From NCBI GenBank assembly GCA_031274845.1, contig JAISPN010000078.1:1-7916 (forward strand): 7,916 bases of DNA, given 5' to 3'. This DNA is from Acidobacteriaceae bacterium. GTDB lineage: Bacteria; Acidobacteriota; Vicinamibacteria; Vicinamibacterales; CAVVIG01. Every line of letters starts with the position of its first letter. Within the stretch, counting starts at the first letter, position 1. Of the stretch, positions 1-6,217 are shown in pieces. The translations under genes and the position numbers were made by a program. A model generated the notes under the pieces. The model searched no databases and had not been told where the DNA came from. It saw nothing but the letters and a program-made list of their open reading frames with translations.

Positions 1-365
1 CCTTCGCGCCAGCTGATTCCGCCGATCTCGTGATAGGGAATGAACCCGGAGTCGGTCCAGATGCCGTCCGCAAAAAATCCGCGGGCGATGCGCCGGCTGA
101 ACGGCACCAGATAGCCGAAGTACACAAACATCATCGTCTCGCCAAACGACAGGCGATGCTGAACCAGAATCTCGAACGCGATCAGCAGGCCGCTCGCCAC
201 CCCAAGCGCCAGCATGAGGCCATAGCGCGGCGGCGGTGGCGGCAACCAGAGGAGCAAGGCGCCCTTCTGCCGTGTCTTGAACCGCACCACCTCGACGATG
301 ATCCGCGCGCTGGCGATGAGAAACCAGAGGCCGATGGCGATGAGTACGCCGGGGACGACATCCAC
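1..365 (-). CDS. Integral membrane protein of unknown function, C-terminus cut by the window edge
   Basis: The first 121 residues of a leftward gene are visible; the rest lies beyond the left edge. I chose the GTG at 365 because an in-frame TAA lies three codons upstream and no ATG lies between them. There is no clear Shine-Dalgarno. Three hydrophobic stretches are visible, at about residues 5-28, 50-68 and 75-89, separated by a basic loop and a run of five prolines (42-46). The visible tail ends in a soluble segment (99-121: DGIW, then IPYHEIGGISWRE). That pattern recalls the small PH-like domains at the C-terminus of some bacterial membrane proteins (bPH_2/DUF5673 type), but this is resemblance only. 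It starts 28 bases after the tdk stop and is probably the last visible gene of the efp-tdk operon. I do not recognise a specific function. Confidence 0.72.
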   Translation of the reverse strand, partial: MDVVPGVLIAIGLWFLIASARIIVEVVRFKTRQKGALLLWLPPPPPRYGLMLALGVASGLLIAFEILVQHRLSFGETMMFVYFGYLVPFSRRIARGFFADGIWTDSGFIPYHEIGGISWRE

Positions 366-393
366 GGCCAGATTTTACAGAAAGAGACGTGGG

Positions 394-981
394 TTAGGGC
401 TCAGGCGTTGGTTCGGCGAGCGAGGGGTCGAAACAGTGACGGCACCGCGCCTCGTACAGGCCGGACGCGCCGACGAGCACACGATCCTGACTCGCCACAA
501 GGCGCTGCGTATGATTCGCGGGGTCGCCGCAGACGACGCAGATGGCGAGCGTTTTTGTGATGTACTCCGCAATCGCGAGCAGTTGCGGCATCGGCTCGAA
601 CGGCCGCCCCAGATAATCCTGATCCAGCCCCGCGACGATGACCCGCTTGCCGGCGTTGGCGAGCGTGTTGCACGCCGCCGTCAGGTGCGGATCGAAGAAC
701 TGCCCCTCGTCGATGCCGACGACCTCGGTATCCTTCGCCACGCGCCGCACGAGTTCGTCCGACGACCGCACGCTCTCTGACGCGATGCGCATGTCGCTGT
801 GCGACACGATCTGATCGACGCCGTAGCGGTCGTCAATGACGGGCTTAAAAATCTGAACCTTCTGTTTGGCAATCTGCGCGCGGCGCAGACGGCGAATGAG
901 CTCCTCGCTCTTGCCGCTGAACATGCTGCCGGTGATGACTTCGATCCATCCGTGCTCCGGCTGCTTTCGCGCGACTTCCAT
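394..981 (-). CDS. tdk: Thymidine kinase, type II (zinc-containing)
   Basis: Phosphorylates thymidine (and deoxyuridine) to the 5'-monophosphate with ATP, a cytoplasmic salvage step towards dTTP. The 195 residues match the usual length of bacterial type II thymidine kinases. The P-loop GSMFSGKS is at residues 18-25, and the DEGQFF segment (91-96) carries the expected catalytic base Glu92. Four cysteines, in CVVC (148-151) and CRHC (180-183), form the structural zinc site that marks the type II (human TK1-like) family. The TQRL segment (158-161) and Tyr176 fall in the conserved lasso region that closes over the thymidine base. The gene lies 26 bases after the efp stop and is probably cotranscribed with it. 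No good Shine-Dalgarno precedes the ATG at 981, so translation may depend on the upstream gene. All key residues are present, so the enzyme should be active. Confidence 0.96.
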   Translation of the reverse strand: MEVARKQPEHGWIEVITGSMFSGKSEELIRRLRRAQIAKQKVQIFKPVIDDRYGVDQIVSHSDMRIASESVRSSDELVRRVAKDTEVVGIDEGQFFDPHLTAACNTLANAGKRVIVAGLDQDYLGRPFEPMPQLLAIAEYITKTLAICVVCGDPANHTQRLVASQDRVLVGASGLYEARCRHCFDPSLAEPTPEP

Positions 982-1007
982 AGGACGATCGGTTGAGGGC
1001 TAGCGGC

Positions 1008-1571
1008 TCACACGCGCGACTGATACTCGCCCGTCTCGGTGTTGACCCGAATCTTGTCGCCTTCGTTGATGAACGACGGCACCGTGACGACGAGCCCCGT
1101 CTCAAGCGTCGCCGGCTTCACCTGCGCGCTGGCGGTCGCCCCCTTGATGCCCGGCACCGTTTCCTTCACGACGAGATCGACCGTCGCCGGCAACTCGATC
1201 CCGACCGGCTCCTCGTCGTAGAACTCGACGCGAATCACCGAGTCGGCGATCAGGTAATCCTTGGAATCGCCGAGCGCTTCCACCGAGATGTGGATCTGCT
1301 CGTAGGTCGACGTTTCCATGAAGTAGTACATGTCGCCGTCGTTGTAGAGATACTGCATCTCTTTCTCGTCGAGCGTCGCGCGCTCGACATCTTCTTCGGC
1401 GCGGAACTTCTCGTCCGATAACGTCAGCGTCCGGATATTGCGCATGCGGCACTGCACGTGCGCGCGCTTATTGCCCGGGGTGAGATGGTGAAGTTCGAGG
1501 ATGCGAAACAGGTCGTTGCCGACCTTGATGAGCATGCCTTTGCGGAGCCGTGTCGCTTGAAGAGACGCCAT
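1008..1571 (-). CDS. efp: Elongation factor P, variant with Asn at the usual modification site
   Basis: EF-P binds between the ribosomal P and E sites and relieves stalling at polyproline stretches. The protein has 187 residues when started at the ATG at 1571 (MASLQATRLRKG), which matches the family length. An upstream in-frame start would add 11 residues with no homology and would run through the promoter. Domain I covers about residues 1-63, with OB domains II and III following. The C-terminal part has the family features, including TVPSFINEGDKI and TETGEYQSR. The odd point is the tip loop: where E. coli has P-G-K34-G, this protein reads P-G-N-K-R (residues 32-36). The modified position is therefore Asn34, with Lys at 35; the loop length is unchanged. 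No EpmA, EpmB, EarP or YmfI partner lies in the window. It is first in a leftward operon with tdk. Confidence 0.96.
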   Translation of the reverse strand: MASLQATRLRKGMLIKVGNDLFRILELHHLTPGNKRAHVQCRMRNIRTLTLSDEKFRAEEDVERATLDEKEMQYLYNDGDMYYFMETSTYEQIHISVEALGDSKDYLIADSVIRVEFYDEEPVGIELPATVDLVVKETVPGIKGATASAQVKPATLETGLVVTVPSFINEGDKIRVNTETGEYQSRV

Positions 1572-1593
1572 AGTTGTGCCTGTATATCCTGGC

Positions 1594-1605
1594 AATCGTA
1601 GCATG
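1594..1605 (-). promoter_or_regulatory. Extended -10 promoter for the efp-tdk operon
   Basis: Read leftward, this 12-mer contains TGCTACGAT, an extended -10 (TGn plus TACGAT; hexamer at 1600-1595). Only a weak -35 (CTGTCG at 1623-1618, spacer 17) is present, as is common with extended -10 promoters. The predicted start near 1588 would give efp a leader of about 17 bases, with an AGG 8 bases before the ATG as a poor Shine-Dalgarno. Confidence 0.5.
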
Positions 1606-1624
1606 CCCGCCGACGCGCGACAGC

Positions 1625-1636
1625 CATGCTACGATT
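1625..1636 (+). promoter_or_regulatory. Extended -10 promoter for hsp20-htrA, probably leaderless
   Basis: TGCTACGAT is an extended -10 with its hexamer TACGAT at 1630-1635. Only six bases separate the hexamer from the GTG at 1642, so transcription would begin at or beside the start codon. There is no recognisable -35 and no Shine-Dalgarno, consistent with a leaderless message. No CIRCE or ROSE-type heat-shock element is visible. Confidence 0.5.
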
Positions 1637-1641
1637 CGGAC

Positions 1642-2046
1642 GTGGCTTTTACGCGCTGGGATCCCCTTCGCGACCTGCTCGCGCTTCATGAGCACTTCGG
1701 GCAACTGACAAGTTCCGATACGCCCGGCTGGAATCCTCCCGTCGACCTCTACGAAACCGAAGGCGCCTTCGTGCTCACCGCCGAAGTCGCGGGGCTCTCG
1801 CGCGAACAGATTGAAATCCACGCGGAAGAAGGACGGATCGCCATCCGCGGCGATCGCACCTCGGATCAAGCGCTGTGCGAGCAGTATCACCGCGTCGAAC
1901 GTGGACACGGCCACTTCAGCCGCACCTTCACGCTGCCGGAAGCCATCGACGTCGATAGTGTGTCCGCGGAACTCAAGGACGGTCTGCTGACGGTGCTCAT
2001 CCCCAAAGCGGCCGGACGCGGCAGCCGCCGCATCGATGTTGCGTAA
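1642..2046 (+). CDS. Small heat shock protein, Hsp20/alpha-crystallin family
   Basis: An ATP-independent cytoplasmic holdase that binds unfolding proteins under stress. I start it at GTG 1642, giving 134 residues beginning MAFTRWDPLRDLL, the usual N-terminal pattern of class A bacterial sHSPs. The longer in-frame ATG at 1576 would translate through the promoter and inverted repeat and adds nothing family-like. The alpha-crystallin domain spans about residues 32-123, starting at PPVDLYETEG and closing with the conserved GLLTVLIPK (114-122). The tail RRIDVA (129-134) contains the I-x-V motif that docks neighbouring subunits in sHSP oligomers. The 3' end overlaps the following protease gene by 11 bases, so the two are cotranscribed and probably translationally coupled. 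The gene name (ibpA, hspA and so on) cannot be decided from the sequence. Confidence 0.93.
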   Translation: MAFTRWDPLRDLLALHEHFGQLTSSDTPGWNPPVDLYETEGAFVLTAEVAGLSREQIEIHAEEGRIAIRGDRTSDQALCEQYHRVERGHGHFSRTFTLPEAIDVDSVSAELKDGLLTVLIPKAAGRGSRRIDVA

Positions 2047-3250
2047 ACTCCTCGTCCCGTTCCTGCTGGTCATCACTGGCCTCTGCGCCGGCCTGGTGCT
2101 CTCCGGCCGGATGTCCATCACCAGCGAATCCGACGCGAGCCCCGCGCCGCAACAGGCGCCGCGCACACCGTCACCGTCAGTCGCGCCCGCGGCGCGACCG
2201 CAGACGCCGCCAGCCGCCACGGGTGGACTGCCCGCGGCCACCGGCGCGATCGACTTCACGAAGGTCGCCGGCCAGTCGGTCAAAGCGGTCGCGAACATCT
2301 CGTCGCTGCAGGTCGTGCGACGGCCCAACAGTCCGTTTGCCAGCGATCCGTTCTTCCAATACTTCTTCGGCGATCAGCAAGATGTATTCGGTTCCCGCGA
2401 CCGCCGCTCCACCAGTCTCGGCTCCGGCGCCATCGTCTCGAGCGACGGCTTCATCGTCACCAACAATCACGTCGTCGGCGAGAACATGCGGGAGATTACC
2501 GTCGCCTTCGCCGACAAGCGCGAGGTGCCCGGCCGGTTGATCGGCACCGATCCCGCCACTGATATCGCGCTCATCAAAGTAGATGTCACCGGCCTCCCGT
2601 CGCTGCCGTGGGGCGATTCGTCGAAGCTGCAGGTGGGCGAATGGGTGCTGGCGATTGGCAGTCCGTTCCAGTTGTCGCAAACCGTCACGGCGGGTATCGT
2701 CAGCGCCACGGGACGCGCGAACGTCGGCTTCGCCGAGTACGAAGACTTCATCCAGACCGACGCGGCGATTAATCCCGGAAACTCAGGCGGCGCCCTGGTG
2801 AACACGCGCGGCGAACTGGTGGGTATCAACACCGGCATCTTCAGTCAGAGCGGCGGCTATCAGGGGATTGGATTCGCGGTGCCGAGCAATCTCGCGCGTC
2901 ACGTCATCGACGATCTCTCGAAGTACGGCGAAGTGCGGCGCGGCACCATCGGCGGCATCATCACCATCGACAAGCTCACGCCGGAACTCGCCGGGCAACT
3001 CGGAACGCCGTCGACCGATGGCGCGTTGATCGTCCGCATGGCGAGCGCGTCTGAGGCGTATAACGCGGGCGTGCGCCCTGGCGATGTCATCGTGCGCTTC
3101 AACACCACGAACATCACGGACCCCTCGCAACTGTTCCGGCTGGTGGCGGACGCCCGCATCGGATCGACCGCGACCATCCGCGTCATCCGCAACGGCCACC
3201 CACTCGATTTCCACCTGCCGATCGTCGCCGACACACGCGGACGCCGGTAG
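2036..3250 (+). CDS. HtrA/DegQ-type trypsin-like serine protease with one PDZ domain
   Basis: An envelope quality-control protease that cleaves misfolded proteins. Of 404 residues, 4-23 form an N-terminal hydrophobic segment (signal peptide or membrane anchor). A proline/alanine-rich linker (about 35-65) follows, then the trypsin-like domain (about 72-295). The catalytic triad is His145 (TNNHVV), Asp176 (TDIAL) and Ser250 (GNSGG). The aromatic loop FFQYFFG (106-112) is typical of DegP/DegQ. A single PDZ domain covers about 300-395, with RPGDVIVRFN at 347-356. One PDZ plus an uncleaved N-terminal segment would make it DegS-like in architecture, whereas most DegP/DegQ have two PDZ domains. The start ATG at 2036 lies inside hsp20 and has no Shine-Dalgarno, so translational coupling is likely. 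The stop is 20 bases from the convergent 160-residue gene. Confidence 0.94.
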   Translation: MLRKLLVPFLLVITGLCAGLVLSGRMSITSESDASPAPQQAPRTPSPSVAPAARPQTPPAATGGLPAATGAIDFTKVAGQSVKAVANISSLQVVRRPNSPFASDPFFQYFFGDQQDVFGSRDRRSTSLGSGAIVSSDGFIVTNNHVVGENMREITVAFADKREVPGRLIGTDPATDIALIKVDVTGLPSLPWGDSSKLQVGEWVLAIGSPFQLSQTVTAGIVSATGRANVGFAEYEDFIQTDAAINPGNSGGALVNTRGELVGINTGIFSQSGGYQGIGFAVPSNLARHVIDDLSKYGEVRRGTIGGIITIDKLTPELAGQLGTPSTDGALIVRMASASEAYNAGVRPGDVIVRFNTTNITDPSQLFRLVADARIGSTATIRVIRNGHPLDFHLPIVADTRGRR

Positions 3251-3270
3251 TCCGCGCGGCACGTTTCCGC

Positions 3271-3753
3271 CTACGCCATCTCCGGGTTCAAGTTGAAGTA
3301 GTCGACGTTGTACTGGACGTACTGTGGCTCGTTCAGAAAATCCATGAGCACTTCGTGGACGAGATGCACCGCCTTCCGAACGCCGTACTCAAGGAGACGC
3401 GGCCTTAGCGTACACACCAGCGACAGCTGACCGCGCCGGTTCACAATCGTTACGCCAACTTTCTTGCGATCGACGCGGCGATGCTCCGGTACCGACCGGT
3501 CGCTTCGGCTGCTCACAAACGACCTGAAGTGACGGTCCATCGCCGAACGCGCCGGGACGGCTGGCAGCAGATTGACGAACGTCAGCGTGAGCGTGCGCGG
3601 ATCGAACGCGACGTGAAACATCACGTCACGAAACCAGACGAACTGAAAGCGGACGCCACCGCGATGAGGGAGTTCGCTGAAGCTGCGGAAGGCGCCGCGC
3701 GCCGCATAGTGCCGCAGCGACGCGCGGACGATCTCGACAGGACTCGCGCCCAC
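3271..3753 (-). CDS. Uncharacterised 160-residue protein, third gene of the cytochrome c-ThDP enzyme operon
   Basis: I do not recognise this family. The predicted protein is soluble: no signal peptide, membrane segment, cysteine pair or nucleotide-binding motif is seen. It has alternating hydrophobic stretches consistent with beta strands (36-62, RFQFVWFRDVMFHVAF then LTLTFVNLLPA; 99-115). A basic segment (82-98) separates these, and a helix-like C-terminus (about 119-142) leads into a tyrosine/asparagine-rich tail ending NLNPEMA. The start is a GTG at 3753, four bases after the stop of the ThDP enzyme. There is no Shine-Dalgarno, which suggests translation by reinitiation. The coding region is full length with codon use like its neighbours, and the tight spacing argues that it is a real gene. 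A small alpha/beta accessory or chaperone-like protein is possible, but nothing in the sequence proves it. Confidence 0.78.
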   Translation of the reverse strand: MGASPVEIVRASLRHYAARGAFRSFSELPHRGGVRFQFVWFRDVMFHVAFDPRTLTLTFVNLLPAVPARSAMDRHFRSFVSSRSDRSVPEHRRVDRKKVGVTIVNRRGQLSLVCTLRPRLLEYGVRKAVHLVHEVLMDFLNEPQYVQYNVDYFNLNPEMA

Positions 3754-3757
3754 GGCG

Positions 3758-5725
3758 CTAATGCGAGTACGCGGTCACGCCAGGCTCGACGTTCCGCGGC
3801 TGGGCGCCCGGGGGGAACGCGTTGGTTAGAAACTGACGGCTCGACTGCACGTTGATGAGCGTGGCTGCCTTGTCGCGCACCGCGGCATCGTAGGCGCGCT
3901 GCAGCGCCGCCGTGTACTGCTCCGGTGTCGTGACGTACTCGCCACGCGCCCCCAGCGCTTCGGCGATCTTGTCGTAGCGCAGGTTTTCTTGAAACAAATA
4001 CATGTGCGCCGAGCGATTCGTGTTGGCCGCGGTGATCATGCCCCACGCGTTGTTGTTGTGCACGGTCATGATCGCCGGGATTCTGTACTTCGTCAGCGTA
4101 TCGAACTCCATGATCGAGTAGGCCGCGCCCGCGTCACCGGTAAAGCCAAAGACCGGCGCGCCCTGATACGCCTTCTGTGGTCCGGTGCCGAGTTGCATCG
4201 CCGCGCCCGCGCCGAGCAGATGCCCGATATCGGGACCAATCGGATAGTACTGATACGGCGCGTTGTTGAACTGACCAGGCCGATGCGCGCGCATCCAGCG
4301 ACGCGTGTAGCCGGCGCCAGTCCATCCGCCTTGCACGTAGGTGGTCTGCTCTTTGGGAATCTTCCCGTTGTAGAGAAAGTCGGCCATCAGCTTGCCCGTC
4401 ACCGCCGGGTGCACGGTGCCGGTCTGCTGGCTGTACTTCACGCCGAGCGCGTAGTACTCGTCGTTCTGCGCTTCGAACTTCTTCCGCGCGGCGGCAAGCT
4501 CCGCCACCCACGCCGCACGCTGACGCTTTGGCACCGCATCCGCCAACGCTTCGAGCGCCGCCTTCTCGTCGGCCACCATGCCGAGATCGAGCGGCCAGTT
4601 GCGGCCGAGGTCTTCCGCCACCGGGTGCACGCGAATCGCCTTCACATCTGGATTGAAGCGGTACTCGCCGACGTTCGGCATTAAATACTGACCGACGAAA
4701 ATCACCAAGTCGACGCTCCCGAGCGCATCGGCGGCGAGATTGGCCGAGAGTCGATGTTCGTCACCGAAGTGCCCACGCACCGGCCCCGACTCGACGACCG
4801 CGATCTCGTTCTTCTCGGCCACGCGCTTCAGCGCGTCCCACCCTTTGTGGAAAAAGACACCGTGCCCGGCGACAATCATCGGCCGCTCGGATTTGCCGAT
4901 CATCTCAACCGCTTTCGCGATGTCTTTCGGCGCCGGATGCGCGACGCACTCGGAGCGATAGCGGCTCTTGTCGTAGTAGTCGCGCAGTTCCGACGCGTCC
5001 TTGAACCGGGCGCCCGACACTTCTGACGGGAAGTCGATGTGTACAGGACCGGGGACGCCGCTCTTGAGCTGACGGAAGGCATACGCCGCGTACTCGTGGA
5101 CGCGATTGGGAATCGTGAGCCGCTTGCCGTACTTCTTGATGCCTTCGGTCGTCGGCTGCTGATACATCTGCTGAATGCCGCCGAGCCGATCTTCGTTCGA
5201 TATCGCCATGTTGCTCGCCCTCACCAGCACGGGACTATTGGCGCGGTGCGCGCTGGCGATCGACATGATCATGTTGGTGAACCCTGGCCCCTCGGTACCA
5301 GAGGTCGCCGCGACTTCACCGGTCACGCGCGAGAAGCCGTCGGCGGCGGCGCACATGATGTCTTCGATGCGGCCGCCGTACGACGGAATCCCCTGCGCCG
5401 AGATCGCGTTAATCACCGTGTAGTTGCCCGGACAGCAAAAGAGTCCCGCGAGCCCTTCTTCTTTGCACGCGCGCGCGAAGATCTCGGCGCCGGTCAATCC
5501 GCGTTCGTCGCCGAAGTCGTACGAGACGACCGGCTCGTTGAGCGACTTCGTGAACTCGTCCGCGCGCTGAATCGACGGCATGTTCGGCGCGGCATCGGCC
5601 GCGGCCGCGTCTGCCGCACCCGCCGCGCCAATCGCCGCGGCGCCTGCACCGAGCGCCGCCGACTTGGCGAGGAAATCGCGCCTGGAGACAGCCGACTGTT
5701 TCTTTCCGTCGTGACGCTCTGTCAT
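3758..5725 (-). CDS. Tat-exported thiamine-diphosphate-dependent enzyme (acetolactate synthase/pyruvate oxidase superfamily)
   Basis: A 655-residue ThDP enzyme of the superfamily that acts on 2-oxo acids and related donors; the substrate is unknown. A Tat signal occupies residues 1-45: SRRDFLAK at 14-21 with the twin arginines at 15-16, then an Ala/Gly-rich hydrophobic stretch ending near ADAAPN. Export of the folded, cofactor-loaded enzyme is therefore predicted. The PYR domain (about 75-240) has Glu121 in GRIEDIMCAAADGFSR, aligning with the catalytic Glu of RHEQGAAHAADGYAR in acetolactate synthases, and a TSGTEGPGFTN turn (141-151). The central domain covers about 265-400. The PP domain (about 440-630) has the ThDP/Mg motif beginning GDAG (530-533) and ending NNNAWG (557-562); the usual GDG is GDA here. 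A strong AAGGAG sits five bases before the ATG at 5725. It lies between a cytochrome c and a 160-residue gene in one operon. Whether it binds FAD cannot be judged from sequence alone. Confidence 0.9.
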   Translation of the reverse strand: MTERHDGKKQSAVSRRDFLAKSAALGAGAAAIGAAGAADAAAADAAPNMPSIQRADEFTKSLNEPVVSYDFGDERGLTGAEIFARACKEEGLAGLFCCPGNYTVINAISAQGIPSYGGRIEDIMCAAADGFSRVTGEVAATSGTEGPGFTNMIMSIASAHRANSPVLVRASNMAISNEDRLGGIQQMYQQPTTEGIKKYGKRLTIPNRVHEYAAYAFRQLKSGVPGPVHIDFPSEVSGARFKDASELRDYYDKSRYRSECVAHPAPKDIAKAVEMIGKSERPMIVAGHGVFFHKGWDALKRVAEKNEIAVVESGPVRGHFGDEHRLSANLAADALGSVDLVIFVGQYLMPNVGEYRFNPDVKAIRVHPVAEDLGRNWPLDLGMVADEKAALEALADAVPKRQRAAWVAELAAARKKFEAQNDEYYALGVKYSQQTGTVHPAVTGKLMADFLYNGKIPKEQTTYVQGGWTGAGYTRRWMRAHRPGQFNNAPYQYYPIGPDIGHLLGAGAAMQLGTGPQKAYQGAPVFGFTGDAGAAYSIMEFDTLTKYRIPAIMTVHNNNAWGMITAANTNRSAHMYLFQENLRYDKIAEALGARGEYVTTPEQYTAALQRAYDAAVRDKAATLINVQSSRQFLTNAFPPGAQPRNVEPGVTAYSH

Positions 5726-5730
5726 GTCTG

Positions 5731-5736
5731 CTCCTT
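5731..5736 (-). promoter_or_regulatory. Strong Shine-Dalgarno of the ThDP enzyme gene
   Basis: AAGGAG read leftward, five bases before the ATG at 5725, is the best ribosome binding site in the window and fixes that start. It overlaps the TAA stop of the cytochrome c gene (5737-5735). Ribosomes ending there could therefore reload directly on the enzyme gene. Confidence 0.85.
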
Positions 5737-6154
5737 AGGGGCGCGGCCGAAGGCGCTCAGGCCCGAGGCTGCGGATGTAGTTCACCAGATCCCAAATCTC
5801 GCTGTCTTTGAGACCAGGGCCTAACGGCCCAAACGGCGGCATGTTATCGCCGGCGCCATTCTTAATGTTTGAAAAAATGTCACTGTCGGTCTTGGTAAAT
5901 TTCCACGCCGACGGGTCGGTTAAATCTGGCGCGACCGCAATCGCGCTCCCCTTCGCCGTTCCATCATCTCCATGACAGTCCTGGCAATTTTGCAGGTACA
6001 CCGTGCGGCCTCGCGTAATCGACTCCTTGCCGTACGGCGCACGGTCGTCCGCCGCCGCAAGCCCCACGACGACGGCCACCGGCAACACCGCCCACGCGAC
6101 ACGGCCACGCGTCGCACGGCTGATGCGCGACCGCCCATCCACAAGACTCGTCAC
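5735..6154 (-). CDS. Small c-type cytochrome, monohaem, exported
   Basis: A monohaem cytochrome c that probably carries electrons on the outer face of the cytoplasmic membrane. I start it at GTG 6154 (139 residues), seven bases after a good -10. The open frame continues upstream to about 6697, but that part is antisense to thuA and has no family resemblance. An arginine-rich N-terminus (8-18) precedes a hydrophobic signal or anchor (about 19-35, VAWAVLPVAVVVGLAAA). The haem site CQDCH is at 57-61, in GRTVYLQNCQDCHGDDG. The distal ligand is probably Met105 in GDNMPPFG. The helix LKDSEIWDLVNYIRSLGP (about 115-132) is the typical class I C-terminal helix. The stop overlaps the Shine-Dalgarno of the ThDP enzyme gene, nine bases before its start, so this cytochrome is a likely redox partner for that enzyme. 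A GTG at 6142 is an alternative start. Confidence 0.88.
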   Translation of the reverse strand: MTSLVDGRSRISRATRGRVAWAVLPVAVVVGLAAADDRAPYGKESITRGRTVYLQNCQDCHGDDGTAKGSAIAVAPDLTDPSAWKFTKTDSDIFSNIKNGAGDNMPPFGPLGPGLKDSEIWDLVNYIRSLGPERLRPRP

Positions 6155-6161
6155 GCGCGAT

Positions 6162-6190
6162 ATCTTACGGGCGGCTTCTCGGAACGTAAA
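6162..6190 (-). promoter_or_regulatory. Sigma70-type promoter of the cytochrome c-ThDP enzyme operon
   Basis: Read leftward, a -35 TTTACG (6190-6185) and a -10 TAAGAT (6167-6162) are separated by exactly 17 bases. The -10 ends seven bases before the GTG at 6154, so the message probably starts at or one base before the start codon (leaderless). This is the best -35/-10 pair in the window. It lies within the 72-base region shared with thuA. Confidence 0.6.
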
Positions 6191-6211
6191 GGGCCGGCGG
6201 AAAAACTGTAT

Positions 6212-6217
6212 TAGGAT
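6212..6217 (+). promoter_or_regulatory. Possible -10 element of thuA
   Basis: TAGGAT lies nine bases before the ATG at 6227. The predicted transcription start would be two to four bases before the ATG, giving an almost leaderless message. No convincing -35 lies 16-18 bases upstream, and no Shine-Dalgarno is present, so the call rests on position and on similarity to the other starts here. Confidence 0.35.

Larger units (their letters stand above)
1594..1636. repeat. Perfect 12-bp inverted repeat between efp and hsp20
   Basis: The left arm AATCGTAGCATG (1594-1605) is the exact reverse complement of the right arm CATGCTACGATT (1625-1636), with a 19-base spacer. The match stops at both ends of the arms. 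Each arm reads as an extended -10 in the direction of its own gene, so the symmetry may simply reflect two back-to-back promoters. It could also be a dimeric-regulator operator overlapping both. A transcript crossing it could form a hairpin, but no T-run follows, so it is not a typical terminator. Confidence 0.75.

Noticed and set aside
1468..2328. Leftward open frame of 286 codons across hsp20 and htrA
   Set aside because: It crosses the divergent promoter region and two confident genes on the other strand, and its translation resembles no protein family.
3251..3270. Possible bidirectional terminator between htrA and the convergent 160-residue gene
   Set aside because: The 20 bases contain no stem-loop or T-run that I can see.
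3989..4684. Rightward open frame of 231 codons opposite the 3' half of the ThDP gene
   Set aside because: Arg/His/Val-rich translation typical of an antisense frame in GC-rich DNA; no recognisable domain.
5039..5824. Long rightward open frame of 261 codons opposite the ThDP gene
   Set aside because: It is a GC-driven shadow of the ThDP enzyme: arginine-rich, no motifs, and no ribosome site.
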